Shown here: positions 36,255 through 46,776 of the stretch, piece after piece
Position numbering within the stretch: the stretch's first letter is position 1
Layout of the letters: every line of letters begins with the position of its first letter
Assembly: GCF_040939125.1 (NCBI RefSeq)
Contig: NZ_CP162495.1
Location: 3,782,001-3,846,000 of the forward strand
Length of the DNA stretch: 64,000 bases
Origin: Clostridium sp. BJN0013
GTDB lineage: Bacteria > Bacillota > Clostridia > Clostridiales > Clostridiaceae
Reading direction: 5' to 3'
The notes under the pieces: generated by a model
Database searches by the model: none
Told to the model about the DNA's origin: nothing
Seen by the model: only the letters and a program-made list of their open reading frames with translations
Program-made: the position numbers and the translations under genes

Positions 36255-38261
36255 TTACTGTACTTTAAATAAAAATATATTATAATCCTCATAAAAATCC
36301 TTATTATACTGACTTTTACACAAAACCAGTACCTTATATTCATCTTTATGAAAAGGAATAAAAGTATAATAATTTTTTTTACTATAACTTTGAACTAAAT
36401 TCCAGTCTCCCTTTTCCATTATATAAAACTCATATACTACATCTTTACCCCCTTCACTATGAACAGTGAAAACAACTGGTTCGTTGCAGAAGAAATTTGC
36501 ATTATCACAGGTTATTCTCGTATTGGTCACAGGTAGTGCTTCATTGATTCCAATAGTTACCTCCCTCTTACAATCAAATTTTTTATTGCTTTTAATATTT
36601 CTTGCTAAAATTTCCACCTTATAAGTACCGCTATATTTAGGTATAAAAGCATAGGATTTTCCTGTAACAAAATCTGTCTCTTCCACTTTGCGGTTATTTA
36701 TACTCAATATATATTTCATAATAACATTTTTAGTATCTTGAGTTATACAATTTATAACAATCCTTTCACCTACTAAATGATACTCTCTCACAGGATAAAG
36801 TATATAGTCAATAACTGCTGGTATATAGTCAAATACATCTATTTTCATTATAGAATGACAATCATATTCTCTATCAGAATATTTGTCCTTCACCCTGACT
36901 TCCAATTCATAATTTCCATTCTCTTCCGGAATAAATCTCATAAAGCTATTTTTATTATATTCTATCGTTTTTATTTCAGTTCCATTCCTCTTTATAATAA
37001 AAGAATACCTTAATTCTACTCCTCCTGAAGCATTTACCTTAACATTAATATTTTGATTTTTCAATATACCTTTATTTTTATCTAACATAACCCTCTCAAT
37101 TTTAACGGGCTCCCCACTCTTTTCATCTATAACATAATCTAAATGTTCTATAGCTTCGTAATCTCCTGAAAAAGATTTATCTTTAACCATCAAAGTTATG
37201 GTATAATTTCCTGCCATTTTACTTTCCCATACATAACTAGTACAAATAGTATATCCTGAATCTTCTCTACTATAACTTCCCTGAATTATATATCTATACA
37301 AAAGTTCCCTTCCCCCTATGGTATCTGCCATTAAAGTAACCTTTGTTCCACATAACTGGGGATAGTTAATGTCTGTGGTAAAATTTTTTATATAGATTTT
37401 GCTATATTTTTTTACACTAAAATTTAATACTGCTCTATCATCGAATTTATTAATAGAATACATATCCTTAGCCATACATAAAATCTTATAATCTCCACTT
37501 TTAGTTTCAACATAACTTACTATTCTCTGGGTGGAATAATTCTGTATACATTCCACTTCCCTGTTAGAATTAACTTTAAAAAATTTATAGAGAATAGTTC
37601 TATCTTCATCATGCTCAGAAGTTACTTGAAAAACCAATTCGGAATTTTCTAAAATTTCGGAAGTTAAGCATTTAAAATCTGTTATTTTTACTTCTTTCAA
37701 CGGTATCACCTGAAACTTTACACTTTTAAAATCATCAAAATCGTTTTTTGAATCAATATTTTTACACTCTACTAATATTTCACCTTTTCCTTCAGTTTTA
37801 ACTACCCAGGAAAGCATATTATCCACTGAGTAGTCTTTTATCATTTCCCATTCATCCTCTATTCTTATCAAATATCTAAACATAAGTGGAAATTTAACAG
37901 TATCTACGGTTACAATTAACTTATCACCTAATACCAATTTGTCTTTATCTATACAAACATTACTTATCAATTTTTCTTCCACTTTTCCTATTACATAATC
38001 CATCCTAGATACATAATCAAAGCTTTTACTGCTATCTGGTTTTTTAGCTTGTACCATTAACACATATTTTCCATCCTGTACTGGAGCCCATTCAATTTTT
38101 TCTTTCTCTGAAAAATCTTTTATAGTATTCCATATTCCATTATATCCTACCATATACTTATATAAAAGTTTTTCCTTTAAATTATTATTTATATTTATAA
38201 TAATTTTTGTCTTTTTCTCCTGTGGACTTTTCACATCGCAGCTTATGGCCAGTTCATTCAT
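36255..38261 (-). CDS. Triple-tyrosine-motif repeat protein
   Basis: 668 aa built from about seven Ig-like repeats of 85-95 residues. Each begins with a cytosolic-looking beta segment (for example LLYKYMVGYNGIW, LMFRYLIRIEDEWEMIKDYS, ELRYSFIIKRNG) and ends with GxYxL/I-x-V-x-A/C-K followed by a D/Y-rich linker. This is the Y_Y_Y (triple tyrosine) family common in clostridia. No signal peptide was seen. Such domains occur in sensors and surface or polysaccharide-binding proteins; the role here is unknown. Ribosome binding site GGGGGATGATG. It is 45 bp from slt, so possibly co-transcribed. Confidence 0.82.
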   Translation of the reverse strand: MNELAISCDVKSPQEKKTKIIININNNLKEKLLYKYMVGYNGIWNTIKDFSEKEKIEWAPVQDGKYVLMVQAKKPDSSKSFDYVSRMDYVIGKVEEKLISNVCIDKDKLVLGDKLIVTVDTVKFPLMFRYLIRIEDEWEMIKDYSVDNMLSWVVKTEGKGEILVECKNIDSKNDFDDFKSVKFQVIPLKEVKITDFKCLTSEILENSELVFQVTSEHDEDRTILYKFFKVNSNREVECIQNYSTQRIVSYVETKSGDYKILCMAKDMYSINKFDDRAVLNFSVKKYSKIYIKNFTTDINYPQLCGTKVTLMADTIGGRELLYRYIIQGSYSREDSGYTICTSYVWESKMAGNYTITLMVKDKSFSGDYEAIEHLDYVIDEKSGEPVKIERVMLDKNKGILKNQNINVKVNASGGVELRYSFIIKRNGTEIKTIEYNKNSFMRFIPEENGNYELEVRVKDKYSDREYDCHSIMKIDVFDYIPAVIDYILYPVREYHLVGERIVINCITQDTKNVIMKYILSINNRKVEETDFVTGKSYAFIPKYSGTYKVEILARNIKSNKKFDCKREVTIGINEALPVTNTRITCDNANFFCNEPVVFTVHSEGGKDVVYEFYIMEKGDWNLVQSYSKKNYYTFIPFHKDEYKVLVLCKSQYNKDFYEDYNIFLFKVQ

Positions 38262-38398
38262 TTACATCATCCCCCATGTAAAAATCTTATAAATACTATT
38301 TCTCTTAAAATATATTATACTATAATACCATATTTTGTAATAGTATTTTTTGTATATTTATATTATATTCTACTATACTAATAAGTAGGTGAATATGT

Positions 38399-40513
38399 AT
38401 GAAAATAATAAATGCTTATACTAACTCTTTTAATAAGATAATTTTAGTATCAGATAAAATATTTCAATTTAAATCTTATAGGTTAAATATAAAAAATGGC
38501 ACAGAAGAAATATCTATACTTAGTTATTCTATAGTTGACGATACTATAATCTTAAATCTAAGCATGGATATAAATATAAAATACTATTGTTTCATAGAAT
38601 ACGAAAATATTCCTTATAACGTATGGTACTATCCTCTATATTCTACAGAAGAATTCAATAGAAAATTTTTCCATAATACACCTTTAGGTGCCATATATAC
38701 TGAAGAAAAGACTACCTTTAAACTCTGGTCCCCTCCGGCCACCTGTGTAAAGCTTGTAATATATAAAAAAACTTCTCCCGATAATTTTAGTATTAGACAC
38801 ATGATAGATATGAGGGAATATAGAGGACTTTGGTATACTTCCGTAAAAGGAGATTTACATGAAACCCACTATAATTATCAGGTAACTTTATATGATAATT
38901 CAAATATAGTAGTAGATCCTTATGCCACTGCAGTAAGTATAAATGGATTAACAGGAGTTGTATTAAACTTAAAAAGAACAGATCCTCCTATGTGGCATAA
39001 TGACACTTGTACTGTTATTAAAAAATATACTGATGCAATAATATACGAAGTCAGCTTAAGGGATTTATCTTCTCATCCCAGCAGTGGAGTTTCAAACAGC
39101 AGAAAATTTTTATCCTTAACAGAAAAAAACACAAAATCCCCACAGGGTCTCAGTACCTGCTTAGATCACATACTGGAACTGGGCATTACCCATGTTCAGT
39201 TAATGCCTATATTTGATTTTAGTTACAAAAGTGTAGATGAAAGATATGCTGATAAAGATTACAATTGGGGGTATGATCCCCAGAATTATAACGCCCCTGA
39301 AGGAAGTTATGCCACAGATGCCTACCATCCTCTATGCAGAATAACAGAACTTAAAAAAATGATCTACTGCCTTCACAAAAATAATATAGGAATAAATATG
39401 GACGTAGTTTATAATCATATTTATCATGCCTGGGCAGATAACTTCCAAAATATATTCCCGGACTATTATTTTAGATTTTCACAGGAAGAGATACTTTGCA
39501 ATGGAAGTGGATGTGGAAATGATCTGGCTTCTGAAAACCTAATGGTAAGAAAATTTATAGTAGACTCTGTAACATTTTGGGCTAGAGAATATCATATAGA
39601 TGGATTTAGATTTGATCTTATGGGGCTTATAGATATAGATACCATGAAATTAATAGAACACGAACTTCATAAAATAAATAAATCCATAATGATCTATGGT
39701 GAAGGTTGGGATTTGAATACCTCACTTTCAAATCATAATAAATCTACTTTTGATAACGCAAAATATTTAAATAATATAGCCTTTTTTAACGATAAAATAA
39801 GAGATTGTTTAAAAGGTAATGTATTTGATTTGAAAGACAGAGGTTTTATAATGGGAAATATGGATCAAAAACAAATATTGGAAGAATGTATAATGTCACA
39901 ATATATTTCCCCTGAGCAATCTATAAATTACGCCAGCTGCCATGATAACCACACTTTATGGGATAGAATAAATTTGAGCTGTACTGATGAAACCATAGAA
40001 GAAAAAAAGAAAATGGTAAAATTGTGTTCAACTATAATTTTAACTTGTCCTGGCATCCCATTTATATATTCAGGAGAAGAATTTTGCAGAAGCAAACAAG
40101 GGGAATTCAACAGCTTCAACAGTCCAGATTATATAAATTCCATTGATTGGAATAAAAAAGCTGAATTTATAGATGTGTTTAATCACTATAAAAAGTTAAT
40201 TCATATGAGAAAATCTCATAAGCTATTTAAATTATACTCCATAGAAATTTTATTAAATAACTTAACCTTTATAAAAAATACTTCTAAAGATATTCTTGCC
40301 TTCATATTAAAAGACAGTACAGGAAAAGATCCCTGGAAACAAGCTCTCATAGCGGTTAATGCAGGAAAAAAAGATATGTATATAAATATTCCTGATATAA
40401 AATGGAAATTAATTTTAGACAGTAATCACAGTAAAAATGAAAATATACTTTTGAAAGATAAACTTCTAGTAAAAGGACTGTCTTCTTATATATTATACTA
40501 TGGAAAGAATTAG
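38399..40513 (+). CDS. pulA: Type I pullulanase (GH13)
   Basis: 704 aa, intracellular (no signal peptide). An N-terminal domain is followed by CBM48 (about residues 95-190, LGAIYTEEKTTFKLWSPPAT). The GH13 barrel has the pullulanase signature YNWGYDPQNYNAPEGSYATD and the conserved regions DVVYNHIY, nucleophile Asp in DGFRFDLMGL, acid/base Glu in YGEGWDL, and SCHDNHTLWDRI. It hydrolyses alpha-1,6 branches in glycogen, amylopectin or pullulan, most likely for internal glycogen breakdown. Convergent with yaiI, with 7 bp between. Confidence 0.95.
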   Translation: MKIINAYTNSFNKIILVSDKIFQFKSYRLNIKNGTEEISILSYSIVDDTIILNLSMDINIKYYCFIEYENIPYNVWYYPLYSTEEFNRKFFHNTPLGAIYTEEKTTFKLWSPPATCVKLVIYKKTSPDNFSIRHMIDMREYRGLWYTSVKGDLHETHYNYQVTLYDNSNIVVDPYATAVSINGLTGVVLNLKRTDPPMWHNDTCTVIKKYTDAIIYEVSLRDLSSHPSSGVSNSRKFLSLTEKNTKSPQGLSTCLDHILELGITHVQLMPIFDFSYKSVDERYADKDYNWGYDPQNYNAPEGSYATDAYHPLCRITELKKMIYCLHKNNIGINMDVVYNHIYHAWADNFQNIFPDYYFRFSQEEILCNGSGCGNDLASENLMVRKFIVDSVTFWAREYHIDGFRFDLMGLIDIDTMKLIEHELHKINKSIMIYGEGWDLNTSLSNHNKSTFDNAKYLNNIAFFNDKIRDCLKGNVFDLKDRGFIMGNMDQKQILEECIMSQYISPEQSINYASCHDNHTLWDRINLSCTDETIEEKKKMVKLCSTIILTCPGIPFIYSGEEFCRSKQGEFNSFNSPDYINSIDWNKKAEFIDVFNHYKKLIHMRKSHKLFKLYSIEILLNNLTFIKNTSKDILAFILKDSTGKDPWKQALIAVNAGKKDMYINIPDIKWKLILDSNHSKNENILLKDKLLVKGLSSYILYYGKN

Positions 40514-40520
40514 TAAAATG

Positions 40521-40979
40521 CTACCAATCCTCCCCCTTATAAATTTTGCCATTTGAGATCAATTGAAGCAAATTTTTTCTAAGTCTTTTGTCATCTTCTT
40601 TTGTCCTTTTTTTAGGATTTGAAGTTTTTCCACCTGTCCTTCTAACTTTTGAAGATATATACCTTTCAAATAAAAGCTTATCCATGTTACCATCATGATA
40701 TATATATCCTTTAGGATTTATTGCATAGGCTTTTTTACCTAATGCCATGGCTGCAACCCCATAATCTTGACTTACCACTATATCTCCACTTTTAACTTTA
40801 TTTATAATCATCATATCTACACTTTGAAAACCACTATCAACAGTAACTACAGTACTATAATTACTTTTTAAAATATGATTTGTATCACAGTATATCACTA
40901 CTTCTATACCCTTTTCTCTTGCTGTATTTTCTATTATATATTTTCCAGGACAAGCATCCCCATCTACTATTATTATCAT
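40521..40979 (-). CDS. YaiI/YqxD family protein (DUF188)
   Basis: 152 aa, full length. The PIN-like fold motifs are IIVDGDACPGKYIIENTARE, VDSGFQSVDMMIINKV, GDIVVSQDYGVAAMALGKKA and GKTSNPKKRTKEDDKRLRKN near the end. The conserved acidic residues suggest a nuclease-like metal site, but the family's activity is not established. No clear operon partner. Confidence 0.9.
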   Translation of the reverse strand: MIIIVDGDACPGKYIIENTAREKGIEVVIYCDTNHILKSNYSTVVTVDSGFQSVDMMIINKVKSGDIVVSQDYGVAAMALGKKAYAINPKGYIYHDGNMDKLLFERYISSKVRRTGGKTSNPKKRTKEDDKRLRKNLLQLISNGKIYKGEDW

Positions 40980-41165
40980 TACAATTTATAGTATAAAATT
41001 TTATAGTAACTATTAAAATTTTACCTATTTCTCCTTCCAATACTTAATCAATCTTTTCCCTTGTAAGCTTTTGTAAATATTATATTTAAATTATACACCA
41101 CTATAATAAAATTATCATCTGTTAGTTTTTAGTGAAACTGATAATCATACTAACTTTATTTTAAA

Positions 41166-41202
41166 TAAAACTCTACAATAGACATGCTATCATAGAGTTT
41201 TA
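41166..41202 (-). terminator. Intrinsic terminator after pgi
   Basis: TAAAACTCTA ... TAGAGTTTTA stem with T-rich DNA following on the minus strand, about 50 bp beyond the pgi stop. Confidence 0.7.
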
Positions 41203-41254
41203 CTATATTATCTAAAAAATTATAACTATATTCAATAGATTTATATCCTGATAT

Positions 41255-42606
41255 TTATATTTTTTGTTTCAATTTTAAACTTATATTATTATATTCAGGT
41301 TTTTTAAGTAATGCAAACATATTATTTTTATAGGCTTCGACTCCAGGTTGATCAAAAGGATTTATTCCCATTAAATATCCACTCATTGCACAAGCTTTTT
41401 CAAAAAAATATACTATATATCCAAAGTAATAAGGTGTTAACTCAGGTACATTTAAAATCATTACAGGAACTTCCCCATCACTATGGGCTAACACTGTTCC
41501 TCTTAAAATCTGCTGATTCACAAAGCTCATTGACTTGCCTGCAATAAAATTTAATCCATCTAAATTATCCTTACTCTCTTCTATAGTTATATCTTTTGCG
41601 GGTTTTTCTACACTTATAAAAGTTTCAAATAATATTCTAAGTCCCTGTTGTATATACTGTCCCATAGAGTGTAGATCCGTTGAAAAATCTCCGCAGGCAG
41701 GAAATATGCCTTTGTTTTCTTTTCCTTCACTTTCTCCAAAAAGTTGTTTCCACCATTCTCCAAAATAGTGGAGACAGGGCTCAAAATTCACCATCATTTC
41801 AGTAGTCTTACCTCTTTTAAACAATATATTTCTAACTGATGCATATCTATAGGCGGCATTTTTGTTTAAATCTTCACTGCCATAGACCTCTCTGGCATCA
41901 GCTGCACCTGTCATAACATCTTCTATATTAATTCCTGCCACTGCCATTGGAAGTAATCCTACTGCAGTCAATACGGAATATCTTCCTCCTACATTATCTG
42001 GAATAATAAAGGTTTCATATCCTTCTATATCTGCCAGAGTTTTTAAAGCTCCTCTCTTCTTATCCGTAGTAACATATATTCTATGCTGTGCCTCTTCTTT
42101 ACCATATTTTTTTCTAACAAGTCTTTTAATAACCTAAATGCAACAGCAGGTTCTGTAGTGCTTCCTGATTTGGAAATAACATTTAAAGATACGTCCATAC
42201 CTTCTATAGCCTGAAGCAAGTCTTTCATATAAGCCGCACTCATATTATTTCTTGCATAAAGTATTATAGGACCCTTTCTTTTATTCTCAGGCAGCATATT
42301 GCTAAATGCATTTGAAAGCATTTCAATAGCAGCTCTAGCTCCTAAATAGGACCCTCCTATACCTATAACTATAAATACTTCTGAAGTACCTCTGATTTTT
42401 TTAGCCGCTATTTTTATTCTATTAAATTCTTCTTTGTCATAATTCACCGGTAGATTAACCCATCCCAAAAAATCTTTGCCTCTACCTGTTCCATTTTCTA
42501 TCATATGGTGGGCAATAGATACAAAAGGCTGCAGACTATCCATATCATTCTTACTCACATAAGAGTAAACCTTACTTAAATCCAAACTTATACCTTTTTC
42601 CAACAT
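41255..42606 (-). pseudogene. pgi: Glucose-6-phosphate isomerase, one frameshift
   Basis: The two parts together make a normal Pgi of about 450 aa. The N-terminal frame (42043-42606) has [20 protein letters not shown] and [20 protein letters not shown]. The C-terminal part continues in another frame as [30 protein letters not shown] and [20 protein letters not shown]. The shift lies at the TTTT (AAAA on the coding strand) at 42124-42127, where one more A would restore the frame. Because Pgi is central to glycolysis, a sequencing or assembly indel is at least as likely as true loss. No other pgi copy is in the window. Confidence 0.88.
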
Positions 42607-42689
42607 GACTTTGTTTGCACCTCCAGCATTTTATTTATATTAGAATTATATTAATTCCCATTATGATCTTATACAGGGAACCTAATAAT

Positions 42690-42840
42690 TTTTATCTCAA
42701 GTTTTACTAACACCCTAAGTTTCCTTAAAATGTGGGATAATCATTGCTGCTATCCTCAATAAGTTGATCTAAAGTTCAGATAAATCATTCCTTGTAAACA
42801 AGCTTTACCTGAACTTAGGAATCACTTGACGGCTATTTTA
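42690..42840 (-). repeat. Dispersed structured element, copy E
   Basis: On the minus strand: AAGTGATTCCTAAGTTCAGG, hairpin GTTCAGGTAAA ... TTTATCTGAAC, then ACTTATTGAGGATAGCAGCAA with stem GGATA/TATCC and a degenerate 3' part ending GAGATAA. It lies between divergent genes and points toward pgi, so it could be in the pgi leader. Confidence 0.65.
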
Positions 42841-43096
42841 GTTATATTACCTATATATTCATTTTATTCTTTACATTTTCCTATCAATTTTATTCATTAT
42901 ATATTATTTATATTAATTTAACATTAAAAATTTCTATAATTTGAAAATACATATTACTGACAATTATATAACCTATTTGTTGTCCAAATATCAAAAATTT
43001 ATGTGAAATTTATGTGATTATGACTACTTATTATATTATGAATTATATTGATATTATTTCCAATTAATTGTATAATATTTCAAGGAGGTGCCAACT

Positions 43097-43708
43097 ATGG
43101 AAAATAATACAATTAACATAAGTGATTTTAAAAATGTTACCTACAAAATTAGGGAAGTTGCTAAAATGTTAAATACCAATACTCAGACAATCAAGACTTA
43201 CTGCTCAACTTTTAAAACCATATTAAATAGAAGTAATATTTCAGGTAAAAGGGGAGATTTTTCTGGAGACGATATTAACAAGTTAAAAATGATTCAATAT
43301 TTATCAAAACAAAAGCATTATAAGCCTCAACAAATTATAGAATATTTCTTGTACAATGATTCTACTTCCTTGGGGAGTAAGAAAGAATTAGAATTTATAG
43401 CAGAAACAATATATAATTTAATTAAACCTGAAATAGAAAACACTATTAAGAATTCCATCGATACTACTATACAAAAACATAGTACTAATATAAGAAATGA
43501 TATCAAAATTAATAGGAAAGAGATAACTGGAAGTATGAATAAAATATTAAGTACTAATGATTCTTTAATTAATTCTATGACAGAAACTAAAAATTTAATT
43601 AAAAATATTGAAGATAATCAAAATCAATATCTTAGCAGAATGGAACGAAAAAAGCAAAAAAATAAATGGTATAATAATTTATTTAAACTATCCCCAAAAA
43701 ATAAATAG
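43097..43708 (+). CDS. MerR-type HTH protein with coiled coil (RacA-like architecture)
   Basis: 203 aa from the ATG at 43097, 6 nt after AGGAGGTG. N-terminal MerR-like winged helix: YKIREVAKMLNTNTQTIKTY, then FSGDDINKLKMIQYLSKQKH. It is followed by a long polar coiled coil (about 105-190, IENTIKNSIDTTIQKHSTNI) and a basic tail (RKKQKNKW). The layout (MerR HTH, coiled coil, basic C-terminus) resembles RacA, which anchors the origin region during sporulation, but homology cannot be claimed by eye. A strong terminator follows; the gene is monocistronic. Confidence 0.7.
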   Translation: MENNTINISDFKNVTYKIREVAKMLNTNTQTIKTYCSTFKTILNRSNISGKRGDFSGDDINKLKMIQYLSKQKHYKPQQIIEYFLYNDSTSLGSKKELEFIAETIYNLIKPEIENTIKNSIDTTIQKHSTNIRNDIKINRKEITGSMNKILSTNDSLINSMTETKNLIKNIEDNQNQYLSRMERKKQKNKWYNNLFKLSPKNK

Positions 43709-43737
43709 TAAAAATCCCCTCCAAGAAAGTATGTTAA

Positions 43738-43787
43738 AACCAAAAAACAGTACAGTCTTTAAATACTATACTGTTTTTTGGTTTTTT
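43738..43787. terminator. Strong bidirectional terminator
   Basis: AAACCAAAAAACAGTA ... TACTGTTTTTTGGTTT stem with a loop of about 17 nt and flanking A/T runs. It ends the RacA-like gene on the plus strand and the YidC-like gene on the minus strand. Confidence 0.85.
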
Positions 43788-43827
43788 AACTCTAATTTGC
43801 TAAAGTATAAAACTCAATTCTTTAAAT

Positions 43828-44469
43828 TTAATTCAGGCATTTATTCTTCATATAGAACCTATATACTATTTCTTCAATTAATGAGAATAATCCTGTAGTA
43901 ATTAAATAAATTCCTATAGTTATTGGTGCTTTAAATGTTATTAACAGACTTATAATACTTGTAACAACAAGATTTATTTTCTGTACCTGTACTTCTTTAA
44001 CTATTTTTAAAAATGGTATATATGGTATAAAATTTGGACTTAAAGAAATGAAGGTATAAATAATTGGAATAATAAAATAATTATCCGGCATTTTCATGTT
44101 TGTTATCCAAGGAACAATAACAGTTCCAACTTGTACTGGCATTTTATTAAAAACTATAAACAATGAAGATATTACAGGTAATTGTAGTAAAGTAACAAGA
44201 CATCCAAACATATTTTTAGTATTTTGCTCATAATATTTTTTTACTTCCTGTTGAAATTTCTGTTTATTATATTTATATTTTATTTTTAATTTTTCTATTT
44301 TTTGAGATAATATCTGCTGCTTATAAATATTCTTCCTTTGTTTTAAGGACATTGGCAGCAAAATAATTCTTACTAGTACAGTAAGTAAAATTATGCTTAT
44401 ACCATAATCTCCTGTTATACTAAAAAAATAACTTAATGCAGTATTTAGTATACTTAAAATAATGTTCAT
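43828..44469 (-). CDS. YidC/Oxa1-family membrane insertase paralogue
   Basis: 213 aa from the ATG at 44469 (AGGAGAGAATTTAT upstream). It shows the YidC core: ISIILLTVLVRIILLPMSLK with the conserved Arg that faces the hydrophilic groove, a charged cytosolic hairpin (KIEKLKIKYKYNKQKFQQEV), FGCLVTLLQLPVISSLFIVF, and further helices. Length is shorter than housekeeping YidC (about 230-260) and it is not beside rnpA/rpmH, so it is a second, accessory insertase. It is 3' of a small membrane gene, probably in the same operon. Confidence 0.85.
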   Translation of the reverse strand: MNIILSILNTALSYFFSITGDYGISIILLTVLVRIILLPMSLKQRKNIYKQQILSQKIEKLKIKYKYNKQKFQQEVKKYYEQNTKNMFGCLVTLLQLPVISSLFIVFNKMPVQVGTVIVPWITNMKMPDNYFIIPIIYTFISLSPNFIPYIPFLKIVKEVQVQKINLVVTSIISLLITFKAPITIGIYLITTGLFSLIEEIVYRFYMKNKCLN

Positions 44470-44511
44470 ATAAATTCTCTCCTTATTCAATATTTAGATT
44501 TACTTTAAACA

Positions 44512-44748
44512 TCATCTTATTTGAAAATATACACAATACCACCATATTCTATATTTTTCATAAACTAAATAGTCTTTAGGATACAATTTTTTCATATACT
44601 GCAGTATTTGTATCAAACTACATTTTCCATATTCATCATAAAAATAACTTACACTCTTTCTATAAATGGTGTTAACATAGAGCAGTATACTTAAAGCACA
44701 CAAAAAAATTATAATAATTTGCATTATTAATAGAGTATCTATTTTCAT
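44512..44748 (-). CDS. Small membrane protein upstream of the YidC paralogue
   Basis: 78 aa from the ATG at 44748, behind AGAGGTAG; the in-frame ATG at 44778 is possible but less well placed. One N-terminal membrane helix (LLIMQIIIIFLCALSILLYV) is followed by a Tyr/Lys-rich tail (YFYDEYGKCSLIQILQYMKK). No family recognised. The gap to the YidC-like gene is about 40 bp on the same strand, so it could be a substrate or partner of that insertase. Confidence 0.6.
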   Translation of the reverse strand: MKIDTLLIMQIIIIFLCALSILLYVNTIYRKSVSYFYDEYGKCSLIQILQYMKKLYPKDYLVYEKYRIWWYCVYFQIR

Positions 44749-44842
44749 TAAACTACCTCTTAACACAGATTCCTTCATTATTTATATATTGTATGGAATA
44801 CCATCATTTTAACACAAGTACATTTTTATTTACAAATTATTA

Positions 44843-46718
44843 TTGAAATTTTTCAACTTGACATGTAGTGTAAAACTAATATCACAACCTGAAATCAACA
44901 CTGGAATAAATGATGTTAACTCATCTATAAATACTTCACTGCTCAGTTTAACAACTCACACTGGTAATAACCCCATACATGGTATTTTATCTGCAATTTG
45001 GGTTTTAGGATTTATTTCACTGATAGTTTATAGTATCATATCCTATTTAATCTTAAAACATAAAGTTTGTACTGCAATAATTATAAAAGATAATATTTTT
45101 CAGTGTGAAAATATTTCTTCTCCCTTTGTACTAGGATTTATAAGACCTAAAATTTATCTTCCCACAGCACTTAAAAAAAACAGAACAGGGTTACATTTTA
45201 AAGCATGAGCAGATCCATATAAAACGATTTGATTACCTCATAAAACCCACTGCATTTTTGGCTTTATGCCTTCACTGGTTCAATCCTCTTGTATGGATTA
45301 GTTTCATGCTTATGAGCAAGGATATGGAAATGTCCTGTGATGAAAGAGTATTAAAAGAACTTGGAACACACATAAAAAGGGACTACAGTATATCTTTATT
45401 ATCTTTTTCAGTGAACAAAAATACCATAAATGGAAACCCTCTAGCCTTTGGTGAAAACAATACAAAGACAAGGATTAAAAATATACTTAATTATAAAAGA
45501 CCTGTTTTTTGGGTACTGGCAGCCTCTATAATAGCTGTTATATGTATTAGCGTTGCACTTATTACTAACCCCTCAGCCTCCTCAAAATCAGAGAAAAATA
45601 ACTTTACAGAAAAAATATACAAATACAGAACTCCCTATGTAGGGGATAATAGCAAGGTAGTTAATATAATAACTGCTCTTCCCGTACCAGAAACATTACA
45701 CCATGCAAAGATACAGCTTTTTACGGATAAAGAACCTTATGGAATTCAAATAACTTATGAAACTACAAATGATGTTAAAGAATCCTTCCTAAGAAAAGAA
45801 AATCAACTGATTTTTGATGAAAATGCTGCCATAATATTTTCTTTGGTAGGTAATGCCGACTACATTGATTTTGTGCTAAAAACAGAAGGTCAATTTGATA
45901 GAACAATTAAGATAAACAGATCCTGGTTAAACAATACTCTGGGCAAAGATTTATGGAAAAGTTCCATTAACTTTCAAAGATTTGATACAATATATAAAGA
46001 AATTATGACTAAATTTGTAACCACTTATTCTCTTCCTATATTACTTGAAGAAGGTAAAAAAACTAATACTCAGAGCGTAAATGATGTACCTTTGGCAGCT
46101 AATTACGATAAGATAAAAAATAATAATAAAACTTATTATATATATGAAAAGAATAGAAAATATTATGTAGAGAAACCCTATGAGTTTATCCATGAAATTA
46201 CAAAAGAAACCTATGAAAAGCTTCATACACTGATTGTATCTGAAAATTATTATGAAAATATAAAAAATCAACTATCATTAGATTCAAAAAAATATTTTCT
46301 ACAAAATACCATTGACAACTCCTGTATTCTAGACGGGGATGGTTTAGTAAACAAGGGCAGTGAATTGGCAAACAAATTTATATCTGACACTGAGAAAGGG
46401 AAAAAATCCTCCATCAAGATTATTCACCAAATGCCAGATAGTTATTCGAAAGAGATCCTGGATATAACGGAGGTAATGTATGACGGGGAAAACTATTATG
46501 GGGTTAAATATATTCCAACAGCTTATTATTCAGGAACTCCTGGTTTTTATTATAAATTTAGATTTAAATATATTAAAACCTTTGATATATCAATATATAA
46601 ATTTGTGTATTTGTTAGAAGATAACAAAGTAACCTATGATGATATATATAAAAGAGGACTATCTAGAGACCCTAAAGACTGGGTAGACTATCATTTTCTC
46701 TATGCTGTTGAAAAATGA
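44843..46718 (+). pseudogene. M56 (BlaR1/MecR1-type) metallopeptidase sensor, frameshifted and 5'-truncated
   Basis: The first frame (44843-45208) ends in FVLGFIRPKIYLPTALKK, the segment before the zinc site. The HEQIH motif follows in another frame (LKHEQIHIKRFDYLIKPTAF), then LCLHWFNPLVWISFMLMSKD, DMEMSCDERVLKELG and a membrane helix. One A too many in the A8 run at about 45172-45179 explains the shift. The N-terminal membrane helices usual in M56 proteins are missing. The C-terminal about 350 residues are an extracellular domain not recognised as a beta-lactam sensor. No BlaI-type regulator is adjacent. Confidence 0.75.
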
Positions 46719-46776
46719 GTCAGAATTATTTCACCCCATATTTTACATCTTATAAATATCAACCTCAATTAAGATT

